From an uncultured Alphaproteobacteria bacterium (lineage in GTDB: Bacteria > Pseudomonadota > Alphaproteobacteria > Rhizobiales > Aestuariivirgaceae), in assembly GCA_937873445.1 (NCBI GenBank), contig CALMWF010000047.1, positions 62,542-126,541 of the forward strand: a stretch of DNA of 64,000 nt, written 5' to 3'. Shown piece by piece: positions 1-8,622 of the stretch. A model generated the notes under the pieces. The model saw nothing but the letters and a program-made list of their open reading frames with translations. It searched no databases and was not told the origin of the DNA. How positions within the stretch are numbered: the stretch's first letter is position 1; every line of letters begins with the position of its first letter. A program made the position numbers and the translations under genes.

Positions 1-315
1 TCCTTGACATTGGCGTTGCGCGCCAGCGGGTCCACCAGCTCTTCCGTCTTCACCGCCTTGGCGGCGTCGATTTCGGCTTGTGTGCGGTGGCGCACGAACA
101 CCGGATTGCCACGCCATTTGATGGTGATGCCCTGACCCTCGGCTATGGGGGCGAGGTCAAGCTCCACCGACGCCAGGGCCAGCACCGAGGCGTCCGGGTT
201 CATCTGGTTGATAAAGGGCCACAGGGCCAGCGCCGTGCCGGCTGCACCCACCACGCCCGTCGCGATGTAGATGAAGTCCCGGCGGGTCACATCCGTATGT
301 TCAATCGTGGACACG
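1..315 (-). CDS. petA: Rieske iron-sulfur subunit of the cytochrome bc1 complex, N-terminal part
   Basis: Only the first ~105 residues lie in the window; the gene runs off the left edge, so the 2Fe-2S binding loops are not visible. The reading frame starts at a GTG (315-313) with an AGGA ribosome site just upstream. A twin-arginine-like TRRDFIY motif (residues ~10-16) precedes a hydrophobic anchor, then the typical 'NPDASVLALASVELDL' and 'WRGNPVFVRHRT' blocks of alphaproteobacterial ubiquinol-cytochrome c reductase Rieske subunits. The protein transfers electrons from ubiquinol to cytochrome c1 at the inner membrane. It is divergent from trmL, a common alphaproteobacterial arrangement next to hemF. 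Identification is by family recognition. Confidence 0.9.
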
Positions 316-477
316 TTGATTTCCTCGCGTTGCCGAGGCGCCGCCGATATATTCAAGAAAAATGATCTAGCGCCACCGGCGGCTTTTTGGCACCCGACGG
401 GTCGCAAGTCCAGCCCCACGGTGACGCATTGAACGAATTTGCCATGCACTTCTGTCAGCCCTGGGCAAGAGCCTGAA

Positions 478-939
478 ATGCCGATCAAAATTGCTCTGTA
501 TCAGCCCGACATCGCGCCCAATGCGGCGACCGTCATCCGCATGGCGGCCTGTTTCGGGCTGGAAACCCTGGTGATTGAGCCGGCAGGCTTCCTATGGAGC
601 GATTCCGGCTTCCGCCGCGCCGGCATGGATTACCTTGATCTGGCCCGGGTGGAGCGCGTTCCGTCCTGGGAGGCCTTCCGCGACCGCCATGGCGCCAGCC
701 GGCTGATTCTCATGACCACCGCGGGCGACATAGCCCTCCATGAGTTCAGCTTTCGCCCTGGTGACATCATCATGATGGGAAGGGAAAGTGCCGGGGTTCC
801 GCAGGCGGTCCATGCCGCCGCTGCTGCCCGTCTGGTCATTCCCATGGCGGCGGGCGCGCGCGCGCTCAATATCGCCATGGCCTGCGCCATGGCCAGCCAT
901 GAGGCGCTGCGCCAGCTCAGCGCCCTGCCGGTGCGCTGA
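478..939 (+). CDS. trmL: tRNA (cytidine(34)-2'-O)-methyltransferase
   Basis: A 153-residue SPOUT-class methyltransferase of normal family length. It opens with IALYQPDIAPNAATVIR (the usual 'xPxIPxNxGxxxR' block), then GFRRAGMDYLDL, GRESAGVP and the knot-forming IPMAAGARALNIAMA near the C-terminus. Known family role: 2'-O-methylation of the wobble nucleotide of tRNA-Leu isoacceptors using SAM. I chose the ATG at 478, where the family homology begins; an upstream in-frame ATG at 439 would add 13 unrelated residues. It converges with the vWA gene; the stop codons are only a few bases apart with no obvious terminator. Confidence 0.92.
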   Translation: MPIKIALYQPDIAPNAATVIRMAACFGLETLVIEPAGFLWSDSGFRRAGMDYLDLARVERVPSWEAFRDRHGASRLILMTTAGDIALHEFSFRPGDIIMMGRESAGVPQAVHAAAAARLVIPMAAGARALNIAMACAMASHEALRQLSALPVR

Positions 940-942
940 AAT

Positions 943-2310
943 CTATTGTGTCAGACGGATGGCCGCCAGCGTGCCGGCAATGTTGGCAAAGGCCTGCTGC
1001 ATCTGGGCATTGTCCTCGGCATTGAAGGCCATGTCGGGTTCTGATGCACAGTCCTGCAGCATTTTCTGCGAGCTGGCATTGGTGACCATCAGCGCCACCG
1101 TGAATACCTTGATGCCCTGGGCCTTCACCGCCTCACACAGGGCAGCGGTCTTGGCGTCAGCCGCCGCCGTGTCGGTGTTGTCATGGCTGGGATAGCTTGC
1201 CGAACGGGTGTTGTCGCCATCCGTCATCAGCACCAGGGCCTTCACCCCGTTTGAGTCGCTGATCTCCGCGCTGGTCATGGCCCCGGCAAAGGGTTCCGCC
1301 GGGTCGAGCAGATTCCAGCCCCACAGCAGACCCTGGGCGATATAGGTGTCACCGGAACCCCACAGGCTGCTGATCTTGCTTGTCAGCAAGCCGAGATTGT
1401 CCGTCAACGGCAAAATCTCGGCCGGACAGTTGACGCCCGAAAGGCCAGGGTAGCGCACGCTGGCATCAGCCACCGTCTCATCGCGCGGCGCATTGCGCGA
1501 GCCCACGCAACCGGCCCAGGACACGCTGTAGCTGACCGGGGCGCAGGTGATCTCCGGCGTTCCCCAGTCGCACGCCTCATACTGATAGGTCGAGGGCTGG
1601 CCGTCGACCGTCGTGGAGGCCGTTTCCATGCGGCAGTTGGTCTTGTTTGGATAGGTGTAAGTGCAGTTGTCCGATGAGTAGGTCTGGCTTGCCGGCAAAT
1701 TAAGCCACGCGGTGGAGCTGTTCGCCGTGCCCACATTGACATAGGTGGCAAAGGGAACGATGCCGATCTTGGTGTACTGGCTGGCCGTCTTGTCCTTCAT
1801 CAGCGTATCGACGAGATCCTGCGCCGCTGTCTTGAGGGCCGGCAGACGGCCGTCGTAATTCATCGATCCGGTATTATCCAGGACCAGCGCCACTTCCAGC
1901 GCGCGGTTGCCCGATTGAGCCTCGGCAAAGGCCGACACATCCATGGTGTTGATGCCGGCCAACGCCATCAGCGACGTATTGAGCTTGCCCTTGACCGTCA
2001 GGCTGAAGGCACCCGTGGCGGTATCACGGTTTGGCGTAACCTCTGTCACCGCATCGACGGCATTGTTCAAGCCGTTGTTGACCAGATAATCATTGATCAT
2101 CCCGGTCAGTTCCGCGCCGGTGATGGACGGATTGTTGATGGCCGCAAGGGCTGCCGCGTCGGTGGCGGCCTGCAATGTCGTCTGCGCCTGATTGTACCGC
2201 ACCATGTCGATGGCTGCCCCCGCGCCAAGAATAAGGGGCACCGCCGACAGGGCGAAAATCAAACCGGTGTTGCCGCGGTTGGCATGCAGGAACGGCTTAT
2301 TCACAGTCAT
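943..2310 (-). CDS. TadG-like pilus/surface protein with von Willebrand A domain
   Basis: 455 residues starting at an ATG with a strong GAGGAAACC ribosome site. The N-terminus (residues ~8-40, 'NRGNTGLIFALSAVPLILGAGAAIDM') is the TadE/TadG-like prepilin-type transmembrane segment. A vWA domain follows, with a MIDAS motif LVLDNTGSMN (~residues 140-150) and later VLMTDGDNTRS; the C-terminus resembles vWA proteins of Tad secretion loci. Several Cys residues in the middle insert suggest disulfides outside the membrane. Members are thought to act in Flp/Tad pilus assembly or surface adhesion, but no other tad genes are nearby, so this is an orphan copy. It sits between trmL and hemF. Confidence 0.82.
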   Translation of the reverse strand: MTVNKPFLHANRGNTGLIFALSAVPLILGAGAAIDMVRYNQAQTTLQAATDAAALAAINNPSITGAELTGMINDYLVNNGLNNAVDAVTEVTPNRDTATGAFSLTVKGKLNTSLMALAGINTMDVSAFAEAQSGNRALEVALVLDNTGSMNYDGRLPALKTAAQDLVDTLMKDKTASQYTKIGIVPFATYVNVGTANSSTAWLNLPASQTYSSDNCTYTYPNKTNCRMETASTTVDGQPSTYQYEACDWGTPEITCAPVSYSVSWAGCVGSRNAPRDETVADASVRYPGLSGVNCPAEILPLTDNLGLLTSKISSLWGSGDTYIAQGLLWGWNLLDPAEPFAGAMTSAEISDSNGVKALVLMTDGDNTRSASYPSHDNTDTAAADAKTAALCEAVKAQGIKVFTVALMVTNASSQKMLQDCASEPDMAFNAEDNAQMQQAFANIAGTLAAIRLTQ

Positions 2311-2494
2311 GACGGTTTCCTCGATGCGCTTCTTTGCAGGCGCTTCATCCGGGGGTTGAAATACGATCAGGATGCTTAAGAACGTCTTGAACACCGTGGT
2401 AAATGGCCTTTGCCGCCACTGCCGATTTGGCTGTTATCCTTAATCGTTAAGAAACGGGCTTGGCAGGCGCCCTGGCAACGGACACAATGACCGC

Positions 2495-3358
2495 ATGACC
2501 CCCGAGGATGAACGTGAAAACCGCAAGGACGAAGCCCGCCTGTGGTTCGAGGCCCTGCGCGACGAGCTGACCCGGTCCTTCGAGGCGCTGGAGCAGGATT
2601 GTTCCGCCCCCGGCGCCCCCGGCACCTTCACCCGCACACCGTGGAACCGCGACGGCGGCGGCGGTGGCGTCATGAGCCTGATGCACGGCAGGCTGTTTGA
2701 AAAGGTTGGCGTGCACTGCTCCACCGTGCACGGCGAATTTTCACCGGAGTTCCGCCGGCAGATTCAGGGGGCGGAGGATGACCCGCGCTTCTGGGCCACC
2801 GGCATTTCGGTCATCGCCCACCCGCTCAACCCGCATGTGCCCACCGCCCACATGAACACCCGCTTTGTCATCACCACGCGGGAGTGGTTTGGCGGCGGCG
2901 CCGACCTCACCCCCATGCTGGACAAACGCCGCAACCAGAAAGACCCGGACACGCGCGCCTTCCACGCCGCCATGAACGAGGCCTGCGCCCCCCACACCAT
3001 GGCCGACTATCCGCGCTTCAAGCAGTGGTGCGACGATTATTTCTTCCTGCCCCACCGCCAGGAACCGCGCGGTGTGGGCGGCATCTTCTTCGATCATCTG
3101 AATTCCGGCGATCAGGCGGCTGACTTTGCCTTCGTGCAGCACGTCGGCCGGGCCTTTGCCCAGGCCTATGCCGCCATTGTCCGCCGCAACATGGACAAGA
3201 AATGGACCGAGGCCGAACGCGAGGAGCAGCTCATCCGGCGCGGCCGCTATGTCGAATTCAACCTGCTCCATGACCGCGGCACCATCTTCGGTCTCAAGAC
3301 CGGCGGCAATGTCGCCTCTATTCTGTCGTCACTGCCTCCGCTAGTGAAATGGCCCTGA
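2495..3358 (+). CDS. hemF: Oxygen-dependent coproporphyrinogen III oxidase
   Basis: 287 residues, close to the usual ~300. It converts coproporphyrinogen III to protoporphyrinogen IX by two oxidative decarboxylations in haem synthesis. Diagnostic blocks: [26 protein letters not shown], the signature [52 protein letters not shown] and the C-terminal [15 protein letters not shown]. The start ATG (2495) follows a tiny ATGACCGCATGA frame at 2486 that cannot encode it. It is followed 21 bases later by apt, probably co-transcribed. Confidence 0.96.
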   Translation: MTPEDERENRKDEARLWFEALRDELTRSFEALEQDCSAPGAPGTFTRTPWNRDGGGGGVMSLMHGRLFEKVGVHCSTVHGEFSPEFRRQIQGAEDDPRFWATGISVIAHPLNPHVPTAHMNTRFVITTREWFGGGADLTPMLDKRRNQKDPDTRAFHAAMNEACAPHTMADYPRFKQWCDDYFFLPHRQEPRGVGGIFFDHLNSGDQAADFAFVQHVGRAFAQAYAAIVRRNMDKKWTEAEREEQLIRRGRYVEFNLLHDRGTIFGLKTGGNVASILSSLPPLVKWP

Positions 3359-3379
3359 CCTGTCCTTTCGGTGACTCAC

Positions 3380-3925
3380 ATGATTCTGCGCAACGGCTTT
3401 GACCTGAAGAAATATATCCGCACCATTCCGGACTACCCGAAGCCGGGCATCCTGTTCCGTGACATCACCACCCTGCTCTCTGACCTGCATGGCTTTCGCG
3501 CCGCCGTTGATGAATTGTGCTGGCCCTTCCTCAAGGACCAGATCGACTTCGTGGCCGGCATAGAGGCGCGCGGCTTCATTCTCGGCGGAGCGGTGGCCCA
3601 CACGCTGGGGCGCGGCTTCATTCCCATTCGCAAGAAGGGCAAGCTGCCCTACAGAACCATCGGCCAGGATTACACGCTGGAATATGGCGTGGACACCATC
3701 GAGGTGCATGAGGACGCCATGAAGAAGGGCGACCGCATCCTGCTCATTGATGATCTCATCGCCACCGGCGGCACGGCGGCCGCCGCCACCGATCTCATCC
3801 GCAAGTCAGGGAGCGTGGTGGTGGCTGCCGCCTTCGTCATCGACCTGCCGGAATTAAAGGGGGCGGAAATCCTGCGCAAAAAGGGCGTCAAGGTTCACAC
3901 CTTGGTGGAATTCGACGGCCACTGA
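3380..3925 (+). CDS. apt: Adenine phosphoribosyltransferase
   Basis: 181 residues. Purine salvage: adenine + PRPP -> AMP + PPi. Visible motifs: [18 protein letters not shown] at the N-terminus, [14 protein letters not shown], and the PRPP-binding loop [18 protein letters not shown] start at the ATG 3380, 5 bases after a GGTGA sequence; an in-frame GTG at 3371 would add three residues and is the alternative. It lies just downstream of hemF on the same strand and converges with the MaoC pair; the ~90-base gap beyond its stop shows no convincing terminator, only a GATAAGCCT direct repeat at 3949 and 3975. Confidence 0.95.
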   Translation: MILRNGFDLKKYIRTIPDYPKPGILFRDITTLLSDLHGFRAAVDELCWPFLKDQIDFVAGIEARGFILGGAVAHTLGRGFIPIRKKGKLPYRTIGQDYTLEYGVDTIEVHEDAMKKGDRILLIDDLIATGGTAAAATDLIRKSGSVVVAAAFVIDLPELKGAEILRKKGVKVHTLVEFDGH

Positions 3926-4015
3926 CCACGCCGGCAGATGCCCCGGGCGATAAGCCTGATGACGCGGCAGTGCGGATAAGCCTTTCCCCCTGCCGGGCCC
4001 TTCCGGTTACGCCGG

Positions 4016-4501
4016 TCAGATGGCGGAACGCGCCTGAACCAGCACCACACCCTCATAGGCAAACACCAGTTCGCCATGCTGGTTATGGCCCTGGTGCAGG
4101 CCGAACATCAGCCCCCAGCCCGGCCGCGACGCCATGGGCCTGAGGGACTTCACAACACCGGAATAGGTCACCGTGTCTCCGGCATAAACCGGTTTCAGCC
4201 ACTTCATGTTTCGGAAGCCGGGTGAAGGCCCCATTTCAGGAAGGGGCATGCCCCGGCGGGCCAGTTCCTCCCGCACCGCGCTGGCATGGTTCAGGTAGCA
4301 CACCATCCAGCCACAGGCGACATGCAGGCCCGCCGCCGTGATCCGGCCATAGGGGCTTTTCGCCGCCGCCTCGTCATCAATGTGAAAGCCCACCGGATCG
4401 AAGCGCCGGTTGAAGGACAACAGCGCCTCGCGGGTAAAATGATGACTGCCGATGACCCAGTGTTCACCCGGCGCAAAGTCTTCCATGAACCAGCCCTTCA
4501 T
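4016..4501 (-). CDS. MaoC-like (R)-hydratase family protein, second gene of a pair
   Basis: 161 residues with the MaoC hot-dog fold pattern: FEDFAPGE-like opening (MEDFAPGEHW), FTREALLSFNRRFDPVGFHID (hydratase-type D-P-x-x-x-H block), AAGLHVACGWM, and NMKWLKPVYAGDTVTYSG. Family members hydrate enoyl-CoA or related thioesters; the real substrate is not deducible here. Its start overlaps the stop of the preceding MaoC gene (ATGA, 4498-4501), so the two are translationally coupled and probably form a heterodimer or act on related substrates. Confidence 0.85.
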   Translation of the reverse strand: MKGWFMEDFAPGEHWVIGSHHFTREALLSFNRRFDPVGFHIDDEAAAKSPYGRITAAGLHVACGWMVCYLNHASAVREELARRGMPLPEMGPSPGFRNMKWLKPVYAGDTVTYSGVVKSLRPMASRPGWGLMFGLHQGHNQHGELVFAYEGVVLVQARSAI

Positions 4502-4953
4502 GACCCGCGCACCCTGAAGAAGGCCATGCTCTTGGTGGTGGCCTTCACCGTGCCGAACTGATCGGCAACCTCGGCATCAAAGGTGACAATGCCCATCTCC
4601 GGCCTGGAGGCCGAACGGCGGGTGCCGGTGATGGTCATGGTGCCGCTCAGCACATCACCGGGAAAAACCGGCTTCAGCCATTTCATCTCCTTGATGCCGG
4701 ACGAACCGAGAATATCCGAACGCGCATAGACCGCATCGCACATCATGCGGGTCATGGCGGAAGCCGTATGCCAGCCGCTTGCCGACAATGATCCGAGCAC
4801 GGATTTTTCCGCCGCATCCTTGTCGAGATGGAAGGGCTGGAAATCGAATTCCCGAGCGAAGGCAATGATCGCCTCCTCGGTCATGAGATAGGGACCGAGG
4901 GCAAAGATCTGGCCCGCGTGGAAATCTTCAAAATGCAGCAGATTGTCGGTCAA
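4498..4953 (-). CDS. MaoC-like (R)-hydratase family protein, first gene of a pair
   Basis: 151 residues, similar to its downstream neighbour: FEDFHAGQIF, FAREFDFQPFHLDKDAA (the D-x-Q-P-x-H hydratase block), ASGWHTASAMTRMM and EMKWLKPVFPGDVLSG. A MaoC/enoyl-CoA hydratase-like hot-dog protein, cytoplasmic. It lies directly after ychF on the minus strand (9 bases), so it could belong to the rplY-pth-ychF transcription unit. The paired small MaoC genes after ychF are a recurrent alphaproteobacterial arrangement; substrate unknown. Confidence 0.85.
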   Translation of the reverse strand: MTDNLLHFEDFHAGQIFALGPYLMTEEAIIAFAREFDFQPFHLDKDAAEKSVLGSLSASGWHTASAMTRMMCDAVYARSDILGSSGIKEMKWLKPVFPGDVLSGTMTITGTRRSASRPEMGIVTFDAEVADQFGTVKATTKSMAFFRVRGS

Positions 4954-4962
4954 GGCATCCCG

Positions 4963-6060
4963 TCAGGTATTGAACCGGAAGTGCAGAACGTCGCCATCCT
5001 GCACCACATAGTCCTTGCCTTCCAGCCGGAATTTGCCGGCCTCGCGCGCGCCTGCTTCGCCTTTGTTGGTCACATAATCGTCATAGGCAATGGTTTCGGC
5101 GCGGATGAACCCCTTTTCGAAATCGGTGTGGATGACGCCTGCTGCCGCCGGGGCCCGCGTGCCCCTGGTGATGGTCCAGGCGCGCGCCTCCTTCGGCCCC
5201 ACGGTGAAGTAGGTGACGAGGTGGAGAAGATCATAACCCGCCCGGATGACCCGGTTGAGACCAGGTTCCGAAAGCCCCACCGCATCCAGATAATCCTTCT
5301 GGTCGGCCTCGGGCAGAACGGCAATCTCGCTCTCGATCTTGGCCGACACCACCACCGCCGAATTGCCTTCGCTTTCGGCAAACTCCTTCACCCGGTCGGA
5401 GAAGGCATTGCCCTTGTCGGCTGCCGCCTCCTCCACATTGCACACATAGAGCACCGGCTTGGACGACAGCAGGCCCAAGCCCTGAAACAGCTTTTCTTCC
5501 TCATGGCTGCGCTCGGTGAGGCGCGCCGGACGGCCCTCGCGCAGCAGCACCAGCGCCCGGCCCATCACATCGGCCTGCTCCTTGGCTTCCTTGTCGCCCT
5601 GCTTGGCCTTCTTCTCGATGTTGACGATGCGCTTTTCGAGGCTGTCGAGGTCAGCGAGCATCAATTCGGTTTCAATGGTCTCGATGTCGGCAATGGGATC
5701 GATCTTGCCCGACACATGGGTAATGTCGCCGTCTTCAAAGCAGCGCACCACATGGGCAATAGCGTCGGTCTCGCGGATATTGGCGAGGAACTGGTTGCCC
5801 AGCCCTTCACCCTTGGAAGCGCCCTTCACCAGCCCGGCAATATCCACAAAGGTAAGCCGCGTCGGAATGATCTGGCCCGAACCGGCAATTTCCGCCAGCA
5901 CCGCGAGGCGCGGATCCGGCACGCCCACATCGCCCACATTGGGTTCAATGGTGCAAAAGGGATAATTGGCCGCCTGCGCCGCACTGGTCTGTGTCAGCGC
6001 GTTGAACAGGGTGGACTTGCCCACATTGGGAAGGCCCACGATGCCGCATTTGAAACCCAT
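4963..6060 (-). CDS. ychF: Redox-regulated ATPase YchF (Obg-like)
   Basis: 365 residues, the usual family size. P-loop [15 protein letters not shown] near residue 8-22, G3-type [10 protein letters not shown], the ATP-specific N-V-E-E variant in place of NKxD ([11 protein letters not shown]), and a C-terminal TGS domain ending [13 protein letters not shown]. YchF binds ribosomes and hydrolyses ATP rather than GTP. The start at 6060 gives the canonical MGFKCGIVG; a longer frame upstream overlaps pth and has no homology. It follows pth by 2 bases, in an rplY-pth-ychF operon. Confidence 0.96.
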   Translation of the reverse strand: MGFKCGIVGLPNVGKSTLFNALTQTSAAQAANYPFCTIEPNVGDVGVPDPRLAVLAEIAGSGQIIPTRLTFVDIAGLVKGASKGEGLGNQFLANIRETDAIAHVVRCFEDGDITHVSGKIDPIADIETIETELMLADLDSLEKRIVNIEKKAKQGDKEAKEQADVMGRALVLLREGRPARLTERSHEEEKLFQGLGLLSSKPVLYVCNVEEAAADKGNAFSDRVKEFAESEGNSAVVVSAKIESEIAVLPEADQKDYLDAVGLSEPGLNRVIRAGYDLLHLVTYFTVGPKEARAWTITRGTRAPAAAGVIHTDFEKGFIRAETIAYDDYVTNKGEAGAREAGKFRLEGKDYVVQDGDVLHFRFNT

Positions 6061-6062
6061 GT

Positions 6063-6671
6063 CTAATCCTTCTTGTCGCCGCCCGCTGCTGCCTTGGGCG
6101 GCGGCGGGTTGAGGGTGAGATGCACCCGATTCTGAAATGACCCCTCCTGGCCCTGGGCCAGAAGCGGTGAATGGTCGGCCACCGCCGCCAGCAGCGGTTC
6201 CAGCCACAGGCGGTCGGCCTTGGCAAAATCGCTCAGCACATAATTATGCACCAGCGCCTTGTCGCCGGGATGGCCGATGCCAAGCCGCACCCGCCCATAA
6301 TGCGGGCCCACATGGGCGCTGATGGAGCGGATGCCGTTATGGCCCGCCGCGCCGCCGCCCAGCTTCACCCTGAGCTTCCCCGGCTCCAGATCCAGCTCGT
6401 CATAGAACACGATGAGCCGCGACGGATCGAGATCGAGGAAGCGCAGCGCCTCGCCCACCGCCTGCCCGCTCTCGTTCATGTAGGTCTGGGGCTTCAGCAC
6501 CAGAACCTTCTCGCCCGCGAGATGGCCCTCGGAAAGGGCGCCGCGATATTTGCTGCGCCAGCCGGAAAAGCCATGGCGGCGGACGATTTCGTCCACCGCC
6601 ATGAAGCCGATATTGTGCCTGTTGCCGGCATATTTGGTTCCCGGATTGCCGAGTCCCACGAACAGATACAT
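6063..6671 (-). CDS. pth: Peptidyl-tRNA hydrolase
   Basis: 202 residues, starting [23 protein letters not shown], which holds the conserved Asn and the catalytic His of the family. Further motifs: [28 protein letters not shown] (catalytic Asp) and [13 protein letters not shown]. It recycles peptidyl-tRNA released from stalled ribosomes. The last ~15 residues are Pro/Ala/Lys-rich and probably disordered. Directly downstream of rplY (27 bases) and upstream of ychF, a widely conserved translation operon. Confidence 0.96.
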   Translation of the reverse strand: MYLFVGLGNPGTKYAGNRHNIGFMAVDEIVRRHGFSGWRSKYRGALSEGHLAGEKVLVLKPQTYMNESGQAVGEALRFLDLDPSRLIVFYDELDLEPGKLRVKLGGGAAGHNGIRSISAHVGPHYGRVRLGIGHPGDKALVHNYVLSDFAKADRLWLEPLLAAVADHSPLLAQGQEGSFQNRVHLTLNPPPPKAAAGGDKKD

Positions 6672-6698
6672 GCCGGACCCTCCTTATCGAGAGGGAGA

Positions 6699-7424
6699 TT
6701 ACTTCTTCTTCGGTGCTGCCGGGGCCGCCGCCGGGGCAGCGCCCTTGGCCGGAGCCGCCGCACCCTTGGCGCCCGCCGCGGGGGCCGCAGCCGCCGCCGG
6801 GGCCTTCTGGGCCGTGGCCGGAACTTCCGCCGTCACCGGCGCCTCGGTGGTCTCCACCTCGTGCTTCTTGGTGGTGACCGCCACGAGCGTCACGTCATCG
6901 TGGGCCGCCGAGGTCACACCCTTGGGCAGTTCGATGTTGGACAGATGGATGGAATGGTTGATCTGCAGGCCGGAGACATCCACCGTGATCTGGTCGGGGA
7001 TGAAGTCGGCCGAACACATCAGTTCCACCTCGTGGGCGGCGATGTTGAGGGTGCCGCCCGCCTTGACGCCGGCGCACACATCCTGGCCCTTGAACACCAC
7101 CGGCACTTCCACCGCAATCTTGGCGTCCTTGCCAAGCCGCAGGAAGTCCACATGGATGATGAAATCCCGCACCGGTTCAAACTGGATGTCGCGCGCAATG
7201 GCACGCACCACCTTGCCCTCGACATCGAGGTCAACCAGGGTGGAGAGGAAACGGCCGGTCTGAATGGCCGGTTCGAGATCGCGATAGGAAAGCGAGATGA
7301 GCTGGGCTTCCTTCTTGTCGCCATAGACGACACCGGGAACGAGACCTTCGCGACGGACTGCGCGGGAGGCCCCCTTGCCTGCCCGGCTACGGGACGTAGC
7401 CTTGAGCTGAACGATTTTGGACAT
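6699..7424 (-). CDS. rplY: 50S ribosomal protein L25/general stress protein Ctc
   Basis: 241 residues: the two-domain CTC form of L25, not the short E. coli type. N-terminal 5S-rRNA-binding domain (KATSRSRAGKGASRAVRREGLVPGVVYG), then the beta-rich TL5 C-terminal domain (IQFEPVRDFIIHVDFLRL...), ending in a ~45-residue low-complexity Ala/Pro/Lys tail (from about residue 195). First gene of the rplY-pth-ychF unit; the ~160 bases upstream hold its promoter region but I cannot point to a clear -35/-10. Confidence 0.95.
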   Translation of the reverse strand: MSKIVQLKATSRSRAGKGASRAVRREGLVPGVVYGDKKEAQLISLSYRDLEPAIQTGRFLSTLVDLDVEGKVVRAIARDIQFEPVRDFIIHVDFLRLGKDAKIAVEVPVVFKGQDVCAGVKAGGTLNIAAHEVELMCSADFIPDQITVDVSGLQINHSIHLSNIELPKGVTSAAHDDVTLVAVTTKKHEVETTEAPVTAEVPATAQKAPAAAAAPAAGAKGAAAPAKGAAPAAAPAAPKKK

Positions 7425-7588
7425 ATGTCACTCCGAAAATGAAATGATCCGCCGCCCGGTCTGCCTCCAGGGGTGTCTGCCACCGGGTTGTGACGGAATG
7501 GCGGGCCTTTAGCCCAGCGCCACCGTCTGCGCAACAAAAATGGAGCCTGATTTCCCAAGCTCCATCAGATTTTTGCAGGAAACAACAT

Positions 7589-7825
7589 TTACGCCAGATA
7601 GTGCTTTACCAGCTCAAAAATAACAATCGCAGCAATTCCGCACAACACGTTGACCGCCAGAGATTTGAAACTGGTGATCTCGGTCACCTGATCTTCCCGA
7701 ACGGCCTTCACGGCGAAATTTGAGTCACTTTGATAATCCAGGATTTTCGAGATGGTCAGCCGCAATCTCTTGCTGCGCCGGCCACCGGTGGAAGTCTCGT
7801 TACGATCGGCAGAATTTTCAGTCAT
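7589..7825 (-). CDS. Small tail-anchored membrane protein, function unknown
   Basis: 78 residues preceded by a GTGAGGATT ribosome site at a good distance from its ATG. The N-terminal ~55 residues are polar and basic (GGRRSKRLRLTISKIL); residues ~57-76 (LAVNVLCGIAAIVIFELVKHYLA region) form one hydrophobic helix at the very C-terminus, so the protein would face the cytoplasm with a C-terminal anchor. I do not recognise a family. The gene and its surroundings are more AT-rich than the neighbouring operons, in a patch that splits rplY from prs. Confidence 0.6.
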   Translation of the reverse strand: MTENSADRNETSTGGRRSKRLRLTISKILDYQSDSNFAVKAVREDQVTEITSFKSLAVNVLCGIAAIVIFELVKHYLA

Positions 7826-8150
7826 TTTGCAATCCTCACTTGCAGACTACGGGTAGCGATTAAGCATCAAGGCATATTGCGCACACTGCGGAATGCCCCT
7901 TTTGCGGTCTCCCATTGTTTCTCCTCACGAGCCTGATTGACGCCGGGGTCTCAGCCCGGCACGACCGAATGAACCACAAAATTAACGCACTCGCAACATG
8001 AAAATGTGATAATATGTTACTCTGTATGATGCTGTAGGCTTATTGACTACAATCCCCCACTGTGGCATATGAACCAAAGGTCCGCACGGCGAGCGCTTCG
8101 CGTCGCGTGCGGGCGTCCGAGGGGCATCAAGTGAACGCAAGGAGTATTTT
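7826..8150. other. 325-base AT-richer intergenic region with putative promoter and leader hairpin
   Basis: Divergent spacer between the small tail-anchored gene (minus) and the ribbon-helix-helix-like gene (plus). No coding frame is convincing. On the plus strand TTGACT (8043-8048) with a 17-base gap to CATATG (8066-8071) is a weak sigma70-like candidate. Between it and the gene, CCGCACG (8082-8088) pairs with CGTGCGG (8106-8112) around an inner GCG/CGC stem, a possible 5' leader hairpin. GCCGGG...CCCGGC near 7940-7958 is a second short hairpin. 7960-8045 is distinctly AT-rich for this genome. Confidence 0.4.
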
Positions 8151-8459
8151 ATGGTAGCTCTGGCAAAGGAGGCGTCGAGCACTGAGCTAACAGGCGCTGA
8201 GCATCGCAGCCAGCCAAGCACGGGTCTGACAGGGCGTGAACGCGAGAGATTTTCGATCACCCTCTCCCCTTCCGCAGCGAAGGCCTTTCACGAGCTGAAG
8301 ACGCTGACCGATGCTGACACCGACAGTGAGGTGTTCAGAAATGCGCTTCGCCTTCATATCTCTCTTGTCCGCGCCTTCAGGGACGGCAAGAAAATCTACC
8401 TGGAAACGGACGGTGACAAATCCCTCATCCCCGTCAATCTGTTCGCACCGGTAGACTGA
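8151..8459 (+). CDS. Ribbon-helix-helix-like small protein, possible DNA-binding regulator
   Basis: 102 residues with an excellent AAGGAG ribosome site 7 bases before the ATG. Residues ~30-70 (ERERFSITLSPSAAKAFHELKTLTDADTDSEVFRNALRLHISL) have the pattern of an RHH/Arc-MetJ fold: a beta strand followed by two helices with 'TDSEVFRNAL'. The C-terminus (IYLETDGDKSLIPVNLFAP) resembles small alphaproteobacterial proteins of unknown role. No toxin gene is next to it, so an antitoxin role is not supported. It has its own strong terminator and is monocistronic. Confidence 0.65.
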   Translation: MVALAKEASSTELTGAEHRSQPSTGLTGRERERFSITLSPSAAKAFHELKTLTDADTDSEVFRNALRLHISLVRAFRDGKKIYLETDGDKSLIPVNLFAPVD

Positions 8460-8477
8460 CAGTCACACCAGCATCAG

Positions 8478-8501
8478 GAAAGCGCCCCACCGGGCGCTTT
8501 C
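8478..8501 (+). terminator. Rho-independent terminator
   Basis: Perfect 10-bp stem GAAAGCGCCC / GGGCGCTTTC with a CACC loop, 18 bases after the stop of the RHH-like gene and followed by TTG-rich sequence. The T-run is part of the stem end, so strength is moderate. Confidence 0.75.
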
Positions 8502-8622
8502 TTGCGTTCCAGGCCACAGGGTCGGCCATGGCTTGGCAGGTTAGGCTTCACGTGGCCGTGCTTTGCCCCTGCCGCCCGGCTGGGCCATGATGCCGCCCAT
8601 CGCCCCCGGCCACAGGACAGCC

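Noticed and set aside
3949-3983. GATAAGCCT direct repeat after apt
   Set aside because: Only two 9-base copies, no palindrome or clear role; too short to call.
5516-5965. Plus-strand frame inside ychF
   Set aside because: Ser/Arg-rich shadow of the GTPase gene on the other strand.
8151-8459. Antitoxin of a type II toxin-antitoxin pair
   Set aside because: No toxin-sized gene on either side; the gene has its own terminator and the next gene is a multicopper oxidase.
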